In this document: piece after piece, positions 46,315-53,200 of the stretch
Position numbering within the stretch: position 1 is the first letter of the stretch
Layout of the letters: each line of letters starts with the position of its first letter
NCBI RefSeq assembly: GCF_000566685.1
Contig: NZ_AZQN01000004.1
Coordinates: 248,001 to 312,000, forward strand
From: Dyadobacter tibetensis Y620-1
GTDB taxonomy: Bacteria > Bacteroidota > Bacteroidia > Cytophagales > Spirosomataceae
Length of the DNA stretch: 64,000 nt
Reading direction: 5' to 3'
The notes under the pieces: model-generated
Told to the model about the DNA's origin: nothing
The model's input: only the letters and a program-made list of their open reading frames with translations
Database searches by the model: none
Position numbers and translations under genes: made by a program

Positions 46315-47808
46315 TTATTTAAAAGTCCCTTCATTAATTTGTTTTACGCACTCCTTCACCTTGTGGGAACGCAGTAGAGAAAGGGATCTCAGAAATGCCT
46401 GAACAAAAGCCTCGTTATTTACCAGATCGCCAAATATCGATTTTATTTCCAGAAAACGGATCGGTAGCTGATGAGAGAGCGCAGCGGCACGAATCAGTTC
46501 ATTGCTCATTGCATCTTCGATCGGATAAGTGTTTCCATTTTCGTCTATCCCATCATTATACTTACACCAGGCAGCGACTATAAAAGCCGCCCGGCTGATA
46601 TTCCCTTCTTGTTTTAGCTGAGATTTGACTGTAGGCAGGAGGAAAATAGGTATTTTGGCCGAACTCTCCAGGCATATGCGTGCGATCATATCTTTAATAT
46701 GAACGTTTTGAAAGCGAGCCACTAAGCTTTTCTTATAGTCATCCAGATTAATTCCACCAAGATCTCCTAAAGTAGGGCTTACTTCCTTATCCATAAAGTC
46801 TTTCAGAAAATTCGAAAAATCGGGATCACTAGCTGCTTCGTCAATGGTCTTATAGCCATGTAACGCCCCCAGCATTCCCAGAACGGAATGCCCAGCATTC
46901 AAAAGCCGAAGTTTCATATTTTCGTAGGGGAGCACATCGTTCACAAACTGAACACCGACCTTCTCCCATGCCGGCCGGCCTGCTGCGAAATCGTCCTCGA
47001 TTACCCACTGAATAAAGGGCTCACAAACTACAGGCCATTGGTCTTCGACCAGGAACTCCTGTTGCAGGTTTTCAATATCATCGGTTAAGGTCACAGGTGT
47101 AATACGATCAACCATGGCATTGGGGAAAGAGACATTTTCTTCTATCCAAGCCTCCAGAGCGGGTTCTGCATGCCGTACATAGTTGATCAAGGCCTTTTTG
47201 GCCACATGACCATTTCCCTGAATATTGTCGCAAGACTGAATGGTACAACCTCCCACTCCCCTATTCATGCGTAGCTTCAACGCCTGAGCCAGGTAACCAA
47301 ATACAGTCTTCGGAGACAGTGGATTTTTCATATCCTGTATGATTACCGGATTGCTAAAATCAAATTCTCCTGTGGCTTCATTGAGGTTATAGCCGCCTTC
47401 CGTAATAGTTAAGGATATAATTTTGATATCCGGGCTGGCCATTTTTTCTATTACTGCTATAGGATTTTCAGGGGCAAACATAAACTCAACAATAGAGCCA
47501 ATCACCCTGGCCGACTTGGATCCGTCGAGTTCTTTGACCACTAAGGTATACAAGCCATCCTGATCCTTCAGGATATTATAAATGCGACGATCGTAATCCA
47601 GTAGTCCTACTCCACATATACCGCAGTCTAAGATTCCATGGCGCTCCATCAATTCATTGGTATAAAAGGCTTCGTGGGAGCGATGAAAATTACCTACGCC
47701 AATGTGTACAATACTCGTTTTAACTTCATCCCGATTGTAGGAAGGAACTTTTACCCGAGCTGGAAGTTTACCCAGGTTATCTTGGTTTAATGCGATTGAA
47801 AGTTTCAT
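46315..47808 (-). CDS. Mannitol dehydrogenase family polyol/hexuronate dehydrogenase
   Basis: This 497-residue protein belongs to the long-chain mannitol dehydrogenase family (mannitol, arabinitol and fructuronate dehydrogenases). It has an NAD-binding N-terminus (IVHIGVGNFHRSHEAFY), the GGCTIQSCDNIQGNGHVAKKAL block and the catalytic Lys-Asn-His motif MKLRLLNAGHSVLG near residue 300. The enzyme interconverts a polyol and a ketose with NAD(P). It is the second gene of an operon with an NCS1-like permease 21 bp upstream. A Nudix-type regulator is transcribed divergently from that operon. The exact sugar cannot be decided. Confidence 0.92.
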   Translation of the reverse strand: MKLSIALNQDNLGKLPARVKVPSYNRDEVKTSIVHIGVGNFHRSHEAFYTNELMERHGILDCGICGVGLLDYDRRIYNILKDQDGLYTLVVKELDGSKSARVIGSIVEFMFAPENPIAVIEKMASPDIKIISLTITEGGYNLNEATGEFDFSNPVIIQDMKNPLSPKTVFGYLAQALKLRMNRGVGGCTIQSCDNIQGNGHVAKKALINYVRHAEPALEAWIEENVSFPNAMVDRITPVTLTDDIENLQQEFLVEDQWPVVCEPFIQWVIEDDFAAGRPAWEKVGVQFVNDVLPYENMKLRLLNAGHSVLGMLGALHGYKTIDEAASDPDFSNFLKDFMDKEVSPTLGDLGGINLDDYKKSLVARFQNVHIKDMIARICLESSAKIPIFLLPTVKSQLKQEGNISRAAFIVAAWCKYNDGIDENGNTYPIEDAMSNELIRAAALSHQLPIRFLEIKSIFGDLVNNEAFVQAFLRSLSLLRSHKVKECVKQINEGTFK

Positions 47809-47829
47809 ATTTTGGTGTATTATTTGTCG

Positions 47830-49575
47830 TTATTTTATCAGGGCCTTTTCTCTGCGAAGTTTCCAATAGGCAAAAACAAAGTAACCTATTGTACACAAAA
47901 AGGCGATATGGTGGAATTGTTCCTTATTACGTTGATATACTTCCATATTAGGGCTGGCAAACATGGTATTCATGGCCAAAATGGCTATAACCAATAAGCA
48001 GGCTATGGATAGTGCGCCCAGGAGCTTAGAAAGGATGGAGTCGTCGACATACTGTACCTTTTCTTCTCTGGATTTCTGAACTTGAAAAACACGAATCTCT
48101 TCCTGCAACTGTTTCTCCTGGGCGATTTCCGAGGTATAATTCTGATCGGCCCCACTTCGTTTGGCCAGCCAGGTGTAGACCACCAAGGTAAAAAACCATG
48201 TAGGAATAAATAAATAATAGAAAGACATAAAATTTACGGCATTCAGGCCAAATCCCAGAAATAGTCCCATCCCCCATGCGATAAGGGCAGGTTTGCTGGT
48301 GACCAGTTGCTGATATTGTGCCCAATAACGGGTTAATCCTATTTTGGGGAACAGAAAATGCTCCGCAAATACAATAGCCCCTACCGGCACTACGATCAGC
48401 CCAGCATACGTAAGCAAAGGCAACATTTTGGAAAATACAAATGGAAAACAAGCAATAATGACGGTAAATATTCCGACAACCATGGTATTTCTCCTTCGGG
48501 AATGATTCGTAAATATCGCCTGTGCAGCCAGGCCGGCACGGTACAAATTCGCATTGGCGGTGGTCAGGCCTGCAATGATGATAATGACGAACCCTGAAGC
48601 CCCTAAGGCATAATAGGCCACATCGCCAGGGTCCAATGAGGAAACGGGTTGCCTTAGTAAAACAGCCGCTCCTGCACCCATAATCCCTGCCGCTATCCAA
48701 GCGATATAATGCCCAAAGAGCATCCCAAAACTCGAATAGAGTCCATAACTAGCTTTTTTAGCATAGCGCAGTAAGGCCATATCAATCAGACCAACATGGG
48801 TAATCGTATTTGCGGCCCAAGCAAAACCAATCACTTCCATTAACCCTATTCCAGGTTCGCCGGTGTCGGTCACACCCTTCCATATCGACTGATCACCAAT
48901 CAATACGAATTGGTTAAAGTTTGTTATAGCAGTTACCCCTATTACTTCATGTGCCAGGGCGGGCAACAAGGCCAGGGCCCCAGCAATAAATAACGTAAAT
49001 AGCCAGGGGGCACAGATACTCGAAAAATCTGCAACCGTATTAAAACCATATGTCGCGATAAGTACGACTATACTACCCACCAGCACAACAATCAATAGGA
49101 AACCAGGATGGGTAGAATACCAATTCAGTTGAGCAGGAATATCGAAGATAAATCGTATAGCAGAAGCAGAAACCGTTATCATGGCCGCCGAAATCACGGT
49201 GAAAATAATGGCGTTAGCCCAGTTATAGACCAATGTCATGGTATCTCCCGCTATTTTATTCAGATAGGTATACAGACTCAGTCTGGTCTGAACCGCAATG
49301 GGTGCGGTAAGAAAAGTCCAGCTCAACACGGCAAGAACATTTCCAATAAGCAAGCCGAGGAGGATATCCCTGGTAGCCGCCCCTAATGCGACAAAGGTGG
49401 CCCCTATTACAAATTCCGTTGCGGCGACATGCTCTCCGGCATAAAGCCCAGCGAAATGCTTACCTCCATGTAGCTTATTAGAAGCTACAGGCAACTGCTC
49501 CTCATCCCATTGAGCGAAATCTGGTTGTCTATTTTTCTGCATGGTCATCATAAATCTAAAATCAGCTATGGTCAC
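47830..49575 (-). CDS. NCS1/purine-cytosine-permease-like transporter
   Basis: This 581-residue inner-membrane protein has about 12-14 hydrophobic helices and matches NCS1 (cytosine/purine permease) patterns in its first half (EFVIGATFVALGAATRDILLGLLIGNVLAVLSW). It has a charged cytosolic loop and two extra C-terminal helices (ALSIACLLVIAILAMN, IAFLCTIGYFVFAYW), longer than most NCS1 proteins. NCS1 members usually carry nucleobases or related rings by cation symport. Pairing with a polyol dehydrogenase and a sugar-type Nudix regulator suggests that this branch carries a sugar or polyol (inference). Starts at 49551, 49548 or 49542 are equally possible. Confidence 0.82.
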   Translation of the reverse strand: MTIADFRFMMTMQKNRQPDFAQWDEEQLPVASNKLHGGKHFAGLYAGEHVAATEFVIGATFVALGAATRDILLGLLIGNVLAVLSWTFLTAPIAVQTRLSLYTYLNKIAGDTMTLVYNWANAIIFTVISAAMITVSASAIRFIFDIPAQLNWYSTHPGFLLIVVLVGSIVVLIATYGFNTVADFSSICAPWLFTLFIAGALALLPALAHEVIGVTAITNFNQFVLIGDQSIWKGVTDTGEPGIGLMEVIGFAWAANTITHVGLIDMALLRYAKKASYGLYSSFGMLFGHYIAWIAAGIMGAGAAVLLRQPVSSLDPGDVAYYALGASGFVIIIIAGLTTANANLYRAGLAAQAIFTNHSRRRNTMVVGIFTVIIACFPFVFSKMLPLLTYAGLIVVPVGAIVFAEHFLFPKIGLTRYWAQYQQLVTSKPALIAWGMGLFLGFGLNAVNFMSFYYLFIPTWFFTLVVYTWLAKRSGADQNYTSEIAQEKQLQEEIRVFQVQKSREEKVQYVDDSILSKLLGALSIACLLVIAILAMNTMFASPNMEVYQRNKEQFHHIAFLCTIGYFVFAYWKLRREKALIK

Positions 49576-49609
49576 TCCCGGGTTTATCTGTTTCCCAAAA
49601 AACCTATTT

Positions 49610-49626
49610 AACGTATTTTTTACGTT
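49610..49626. promoter_or_regulatory. Operator A: AACGTA-N5-TACGTT at the permease transcription start
   Basis: Perfect 6-nt half-sites flank TTTTT. The site lies 8 bp downstream of the minus-strand -7 box, so it covers the predicted transcription start and a bound dimer would block initiation. The same motif recurs at 49797-49813. Confidence 0.75.
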
Positions 49627-49633
49627 TCTTCTC

Positions 49634-49666
49634 CAAATATAAAACCTAAAGCTTGATTAAAACAAA
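49634..49666 (-). promoter_or_regulatory. Promoter of the permease-dehydrogenase operon: TTTG, 21 nt, TATATTTG
   Basis: On the minus strand TTTG (49666 to 49663) and TATATTTG (49641 to 49634) match the Bacteroidota consensus with the same 21-nt spacing seen before tRNA-Ser(GCT). The leader to the start at 49575 would be about 50 nt. Confidence 0.65.
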
Positions 49667-49796
49667 TAATTATTAAAAAAAGTACAAACGAATCCAAGTA
49701 CCGGGATTTTATAAAAGGTAATAATGCCATAAAAACGGGACTACGACAGAGATATCCCCGGTTCGGAATAAGGGTACCCCAACCACTATCCTATTA

Positions 49797-49813
49797 AACG
49801 TACCTTTTACGTT
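49797..49813. promoter_or_regulatory. Operator B: AACGTA-N5-TACGTT upstream of the Nudix regulator
   Basis: It has the same half-sites and spacing as operator A, with CCTTT as spacer. It lies 99 bp before the regulator start and 53 bp upstream of its candidate -7 box, so the regulator probably controls itself as well, either by repression of another start or as an upstream site. Confidence 0.7.
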
Positions 49814-49866
49814 ATAAAATGGAATGTGAGTTTTAAAATATATTCGGAAAAAAGTCATGGTCAGTC

Positions 49867-49874
49867 TATCTTTG
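49867..49874 (+). promoter_or_regulatory. -7 box TATCTTTG of the Nudix regulator gene
   Basis: This exact TAnnTTTG match lies 37 bp before the start codon. TTCG (49843-49846), one base off TTTG, lies 20 nt upstream. Confidence 0.5.
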
Positions 49875-49911
49875 GTCGCTCAATCAAGTACGACTAGCAA
49901 GTTATCCTTAT

Positions 49912-50637
49912 ATGGACTTTAGAAAATTCCCCAATATTTCGGTGGACTGTGTAGTGATGGGGCTGGACCATACAGGACTACAGCTTCTGCTCTCCAAACG
50001 GACGCTACATATGTATGACGATCAATATCCCGTAGTTGACGACTGGGTATTAACAGGAGATCATGTATTTAAAAGCGAGAAACTGGATGAAGCGGCTAAC
50101 CGCATCTTTAAGCTTTTAACGGGCCTGAATACTTCATACTATAGACAATTCAGAGCCTTTGGAAACCCTGAGCGCATTAAGAATGATCGGGATCTGCTTT
50201 GGGTAAAGAGTTTGGGAGTTGATACCCGGACCATTTCAGTAGCTTATTATTTCGCATTGCCTGTCGAACAAGTGAAGACACTAGCTCCACATTCGGCCTG
50301 GTATCCTATACAGGACCTCCCCGAGTTAGGATTCGATCATCGTGAAATTATTCAAAGTGCTCTGCTTGACATCCAGGAGAAAGTGATGAATGATCCCATT
50401 ATTTTTGAGTTTCTACCAGACAAATTCACATTGAATGAGCTTCAACACGCCTATGAGTCCATACTAGGTGTAGAAATTGACAACCGAAATTTCAGGAAGA
50501 AAATAATAGCCAAGCCTTATATTGTTTCGATTAATGAAAAAAGAATCGGAACGGCCAAAAAGCCCGCAAATCTGTATATGTTTAGCAAAGATATTTTTAT
50601 AAAAACCAGTGATAAACATCAAATAATAAATATATAA
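49912..50637 (+). CDS. Nudix-domain transcriptional regulator (NrtR/AraR-like)
   Basis: This 241-residue protein has an N-terminal Nudix fold (ISVDCVVMGLDHTGLQLLLSKR, WVLTGDHV) whose Nudix box is degenerate: the catalytic REuxEE glutamates are replaced (AANRIFKLLTGL), so it should bind a ligand rather than hydrolyse it. The C-terminal part (FTLNELQHAYESILGVEIDN, NFRKKIIAKPYIVS, RPA-like loop) is the winged helix seen in NrtR-type repressors and in the Bacteroides arabinose regulator. It is divergent from the permease/polyol-dehydrogenase operon, and two matching operators lie between them. It is likely a local repressor released by a sugar-derived ligand. Confidence 0.88.
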   Translation: MDFRKFPNISVDCVVMGLDHTGLQLLLSKRTLHMYDDQYPVVDDWVLTGDHVFKSEKLDEAANRIFKLLTGLNTSYYRQFRAFGNPERIKNDRDLLWVKSLGVDTRTISVAYYFALPVEQVKTLAPHSAWYPIQDLPELGFDHREIIQSALLDIQEKVMNDPIIFEFLPDKFTLNELQHAYESILGVEIDNRNFRKKIIAKPYIVSINEKRIGTAKKPANLYMFSKDIFIKTSDKHQIINI

Positions 50638-50740
50638 AATTGGGCTGGCAACTTCTTCTTACAACCCTTGAACAATATTAGAGCAGGCTGGAAGGGGAAG
50701 AGCTTCCAATGTAAAAAAAACAGACGGAGTTTTGCTAAGA

Positions 50741-51061
50741 TTAAGCTGTAGTAATTGACTTCTCCAATAAAATTCCTGCCTTAAACATTCCTTTAAGGAA
50801 AGGGTGTATTTCCCTCCCCAAAGGTGTAAGACTATATTCTACCCGTGGAGGCACCTCTGCATAGATCGTACGATGGATAAGCCCATCCTTTTCCAGCTCC
50901 CTCAATTGTTTGGTCAACATTCTCTCGCTGATATCTGGCAATAATTTGGACAAGGCACCATATCGCTTATCTCCTTGAAAAAGATGGAGTATGATCGTCC
51001 CCTTACGTTTTCCTTTGACCACGTTTATAAACGTGTCTATAGGGCAATAACTTTTATTCAT
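50741..51061 (-). CDS. HxlR family winged-helix regulator
   Basis: I chose the ATG at 51061 (MNKSYCPIDTFINVVKGKRK), giving 106 residues, the usual HxlR size; the longer frame from 51148 adds atypical residues. The family pattern is clear: an N-terminal Cys (Cys6), the helix GTIILHLFQGDKRYGALSKLLP, recognition region ISERMLTKQLRELEKDGLI and wing VPPRVEYSLTPLGR. HxlR proteins often sense electrophiles or redox state through the N-terminal Cys. It is divergent from the YhdH-type reductase gene 135 bp away, its likely target. Confidence 0.9.
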   Translation of the reverse strand: MNKSYCPIDTFINVVKGKRKGTIILHLFQGDKRYGALSKLLPDISERMLTKQLRELEKDGLIHRTIYAEVPPRVEYSLTPLGREIHPFLKGMFKAGILLEKSITTA

Positions 51062-51196
51062 TTTTTTCCTTCTAACGCATTGAAATTCTGCAAATCGGAA
51101 CAAAAAGTTCGTTTGAATACCTTTTGTAAGATATTGATATTTAAGCAATATATATGGAAATTAGCCAATGTTAAACCATAATTTAAGCCAATAAAG

Positions 51197-52198
51197 ATGT
51201 CTGAAATAAAAAAAACCTTTCGTGCTTTCCGAATTGAAGAAACCGAAGATTCCTTCCGGAGTACGATTATGCAGGTTCCATTCGATAAACTTAGGGATGA
51301 AGAATTACTAGTAAGAGTCCAATATAGTGCGCTGAATTATAAAGATGCTCTTTCAGCAACAGGCAATCGGGGGGTGACCAAACAATACCCGCATACCCCG
51401 GGTATTGATGCTGTCGGAACAGTGGTACAATCGAATTGCGAGACCTATGAGGTGGGCGATGTAGTTATTGTAACAAGCTTCGATTTGGGGATGAATACCG
51501 ACGGTGGCTTTGCTGATTACATACGTGTACCCGCTCAATGGGCCATAAAATTGCCGGCAGGCCTGAGCATGAAGGAATCGATGATATATGGCACTGCCGG
51601 ATTAACTGCCGCCATGTCTGTAAAGAAGATTACGGAATCTATTGCCATTTCGGCCGGAAAAATAGCGGTGTCGGGAGCTACCGGAGGGGTGGGAGCACTC
51701 TCTGTTGCCCTGCTTCATAAACTGGGCTATGAGGTCGTGGCCATATCGGGAAAGAAATCAGAAACGGACTACCTCCAATACCTGGGCGCCTCACAAGTTC
51801 TCGATCGCCACGAGATAGAGGCTTTCGACAAAAAACCGCTATTAAAGCCGATTTTTGCCGGGGCGGTTGACACGGTCGGGGGAGTCATACTGGAAAATAT
51901 CATCAAAGCCACCAAACCCTTGGGTGTGGTTACCTGCTGTGGCAATGTCGCCTCCCCAAAGCTAGACCTAACCGTATTCCCCTTTATCCTAAGAGGGATT
52001 TCTTTAATAGGAATCGACTCTCAAAATTATCCCGTAGAACCCAGGGCTGGGTTATGGCAACTTCTCGCCAGCTCCTGGAAGCCTGATACTTTGGCCCAGT
52101 TGCATCAGGAAATAAGGCTCACAGAGCTTCAGGATAAAATCACGAATATGCTTCAGGGCCAGCTAAAAGGGAGAATCGTCATTAATCTATCGGCATAG
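51197..52198 (+). CDS. YhdH/YhfP-family NADPH quinone oxidoreductase (acrylyl-CoA reductase-like)
   Basis: This 333-residue medium-chain reductase lacks zinc ligands. It carries YSALNYKDALSATGNRGVT, PHTPGIDAVGTV and the NADPH motif SGATGGVGALSVALLHKLGY. The pattern is that of YhdH/AcuI proteins, which reduce acrylyl-CoA or other electrophilic enones. Divergent placement from an HxlR regulator fits induction by electrophiles such as quinones or aldehydes (inference). Confidence 0.9.
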   Translation: MSEIKKTFRAFRIEETEDSFRSTIMQVPFDKLRDEELLVRVQYSALNYKDALSATGNRGVTKQYPHTPGIDAVGTVVQSNCETYEVGDVVIVTSFDLGMNTDGGFADYIRVPAQWAIKLPAGLSMKESMIYGTAGLTAAMSVKKITESIAISAGKIAVSGATGGVGALSVALLHKLGYEVVAISGKKSETDYLQYLGASQVLDRHEIEAFDKKPLLKPIFAGAVDTVGGVILENIIKATKPLGVVTCCGNVASPKLDLTVFPFILRGISLIGIDSQNYPVEPRAGLWQLLASSWKPDTLAQLHQEIRLTELQDKITNMLQGQLKGRIVINLSA

Positions 52199-52213
52199 CG
52201 ATACGGAGGCCGC

Positions 52214-53098
52214 TCATTTTCGGGCAAATCGCATAAAAAGCTCGGGAAGAGCATCCGGCTGGCCCTGAGGAAGGGCAAAATAAAAATAGCGCTCTATGGT
52301 CAAGCCCGTCACATCGACGATGGTACATTCTTTATTTTCTAATTCTTTGATGACCGCATGCACCGACAAAAAAGCCATGCTATCTGAATGCAGCATATAT
52401 AGCTTCATGCTTTCGCTACTTCCTAGTTGCATATCCTGTTGCAAGTCGGACAGTTTTAAACCTACCGATTTCAAGCCATGGGCAATTACCTCCAGTGTTC
52501 CCGACCCCGGCTCCCGAAGCAACAGAGGAATATGCTTTAATTGTTGAGGAACAATCTCACCACTTCTGGCAAGCGGATTGTTAACTCTTGAAACGAGAAC
52601 AATTTCATCCTTCAGAAATTCGGTATACCGAATGGAATTATTCCTGGAATAGCCTTCAATCAAAGCGATATCCACTTCTTTGTTCTGAAGGGCATGCTCT
52701 ATTTCTTCGGTATTGCGGATCGTCAGGGTCAGCTCAATCTCTGGATATTGTCTCCGAAAAGCCGCCAATATAGGGGGCAGAATGTATTGTGCAACAGTAG
52801 TGCTCGCTCCAAGCCGGAGCTTACCATTTCTACGCTCACTTAATCCATTAATTTCAAATTCAAGATTACGGTATAGCTCAAAAATATGATCCGAATAACG
52901 CAATAGAACTTCCCCTGCTGCAGTCAAGGAGAGATGAGGCCCACTCCTGTCGAATAATTTGGTCTTTAGCTGTGCTTCGAGCTCATGCACATGGCGGGTT
53001 ACAGCAGGCTGAGAGATGAATAGCTCTTCGGCTGTGCGGGTAAAATTAAGTCTGCGTGCTGCGGTATGGAAGACCTGCAATCGAAAATCAAATATCAT
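52214..53098 (-). CDS. LysR family transcriptional regulator
   Basis: This 294-residue protein has an N-terminal LysR helix-turn-helix (FHTAARRLNFTRTAEELFIS, QPAVTRHVHELEAQL) and a periplasmic-binding-like effector domain (LRLGASTTVAQYILPPIL, IALIEGYSRNN, LREPGSGTLEVI). The LGAS/ILP pattern and the GSGT element resemble the CysB/CbbR/YeiE-type subgroup. Its target is not obvious: the convergent neighbour at 51197 ends 16 bp away and no divergent partner is adjacent. Confidence 0.92.
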   Translation of the reverse strand: MIFDFRLQVFHTAARRLNFTRTAEELFISQPAVTRHVHELEAQLKTKLFDRSGPHLSLTAAGEVLLRYSDHIFELYRNLEFEINGLSERRNGKLRLGASTTVAQYILPPILAAFRRQYPEIELTLTIRNTEEIEHALQNKEVDIALIEGYSRNNSIRYTEFLKDEIVLVSRVNNPLARSGEIVPQQLKHIPLLLREPGSGTLEVIAHGLKSVGLKLSDLQQDMQLGSSESMKLYMLHSDSMAFLSVHAVIKELENKECTIVDVTGLTIERYFYFALPQGQPDALPELFMRFARK

Positions 53099-53143
53099 AC
53101 GGATGGTAATACCTCAAAAAATTAATCTGGGAGCAAACTGAAC

Positions 53144-53178
53144 AGCCGCCCTGCTTGAAAGGAAAAAGCAAGGCGGCT
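53144..53178. terminator. Hairpin after the multi-PAS kinase gene
   Basis: AGCCGCCCTGCTT pairs with AAGCAAGGCGGCT (one mismatch) around a 9-nt loop, 23 bp after the kinase stop. The minus-strand T-run is weak. Confidence 0.45.
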
Positions 53179-53200
53179 ATTATTTCTAATCATGAGCAGA

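Larger units (their letters stand above)
49576..49911. other. Divergent control region of the permease operon and Nudix regulator
   Basis: These 336 bases contain two identical-type operators and one promoter for each direction, described separately. Nothing else was recognised. Confidence 0.65.

Noticed and set aside
48026..48700. 224-codon frame inside the permease gene
   Set aside because: It is an overlapping frame of a clear membrane transporter and its translation is Cys/Arg-rich and family-less.
47830..49575. Firm call as cytosine permease
   Set aside because: The NCS1 likeness is clear but the operon partner and regulator argue for another substrate, so no specific symbol was given.
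51020..51035. 16-bp perfect palindrome CACGTTTATAAACGTG inside the HxlR gene
   Set aside because: About one perfect 16-bp palindrome is expected by chance in 64 kb, and this one lies within codons of a conserved gene.
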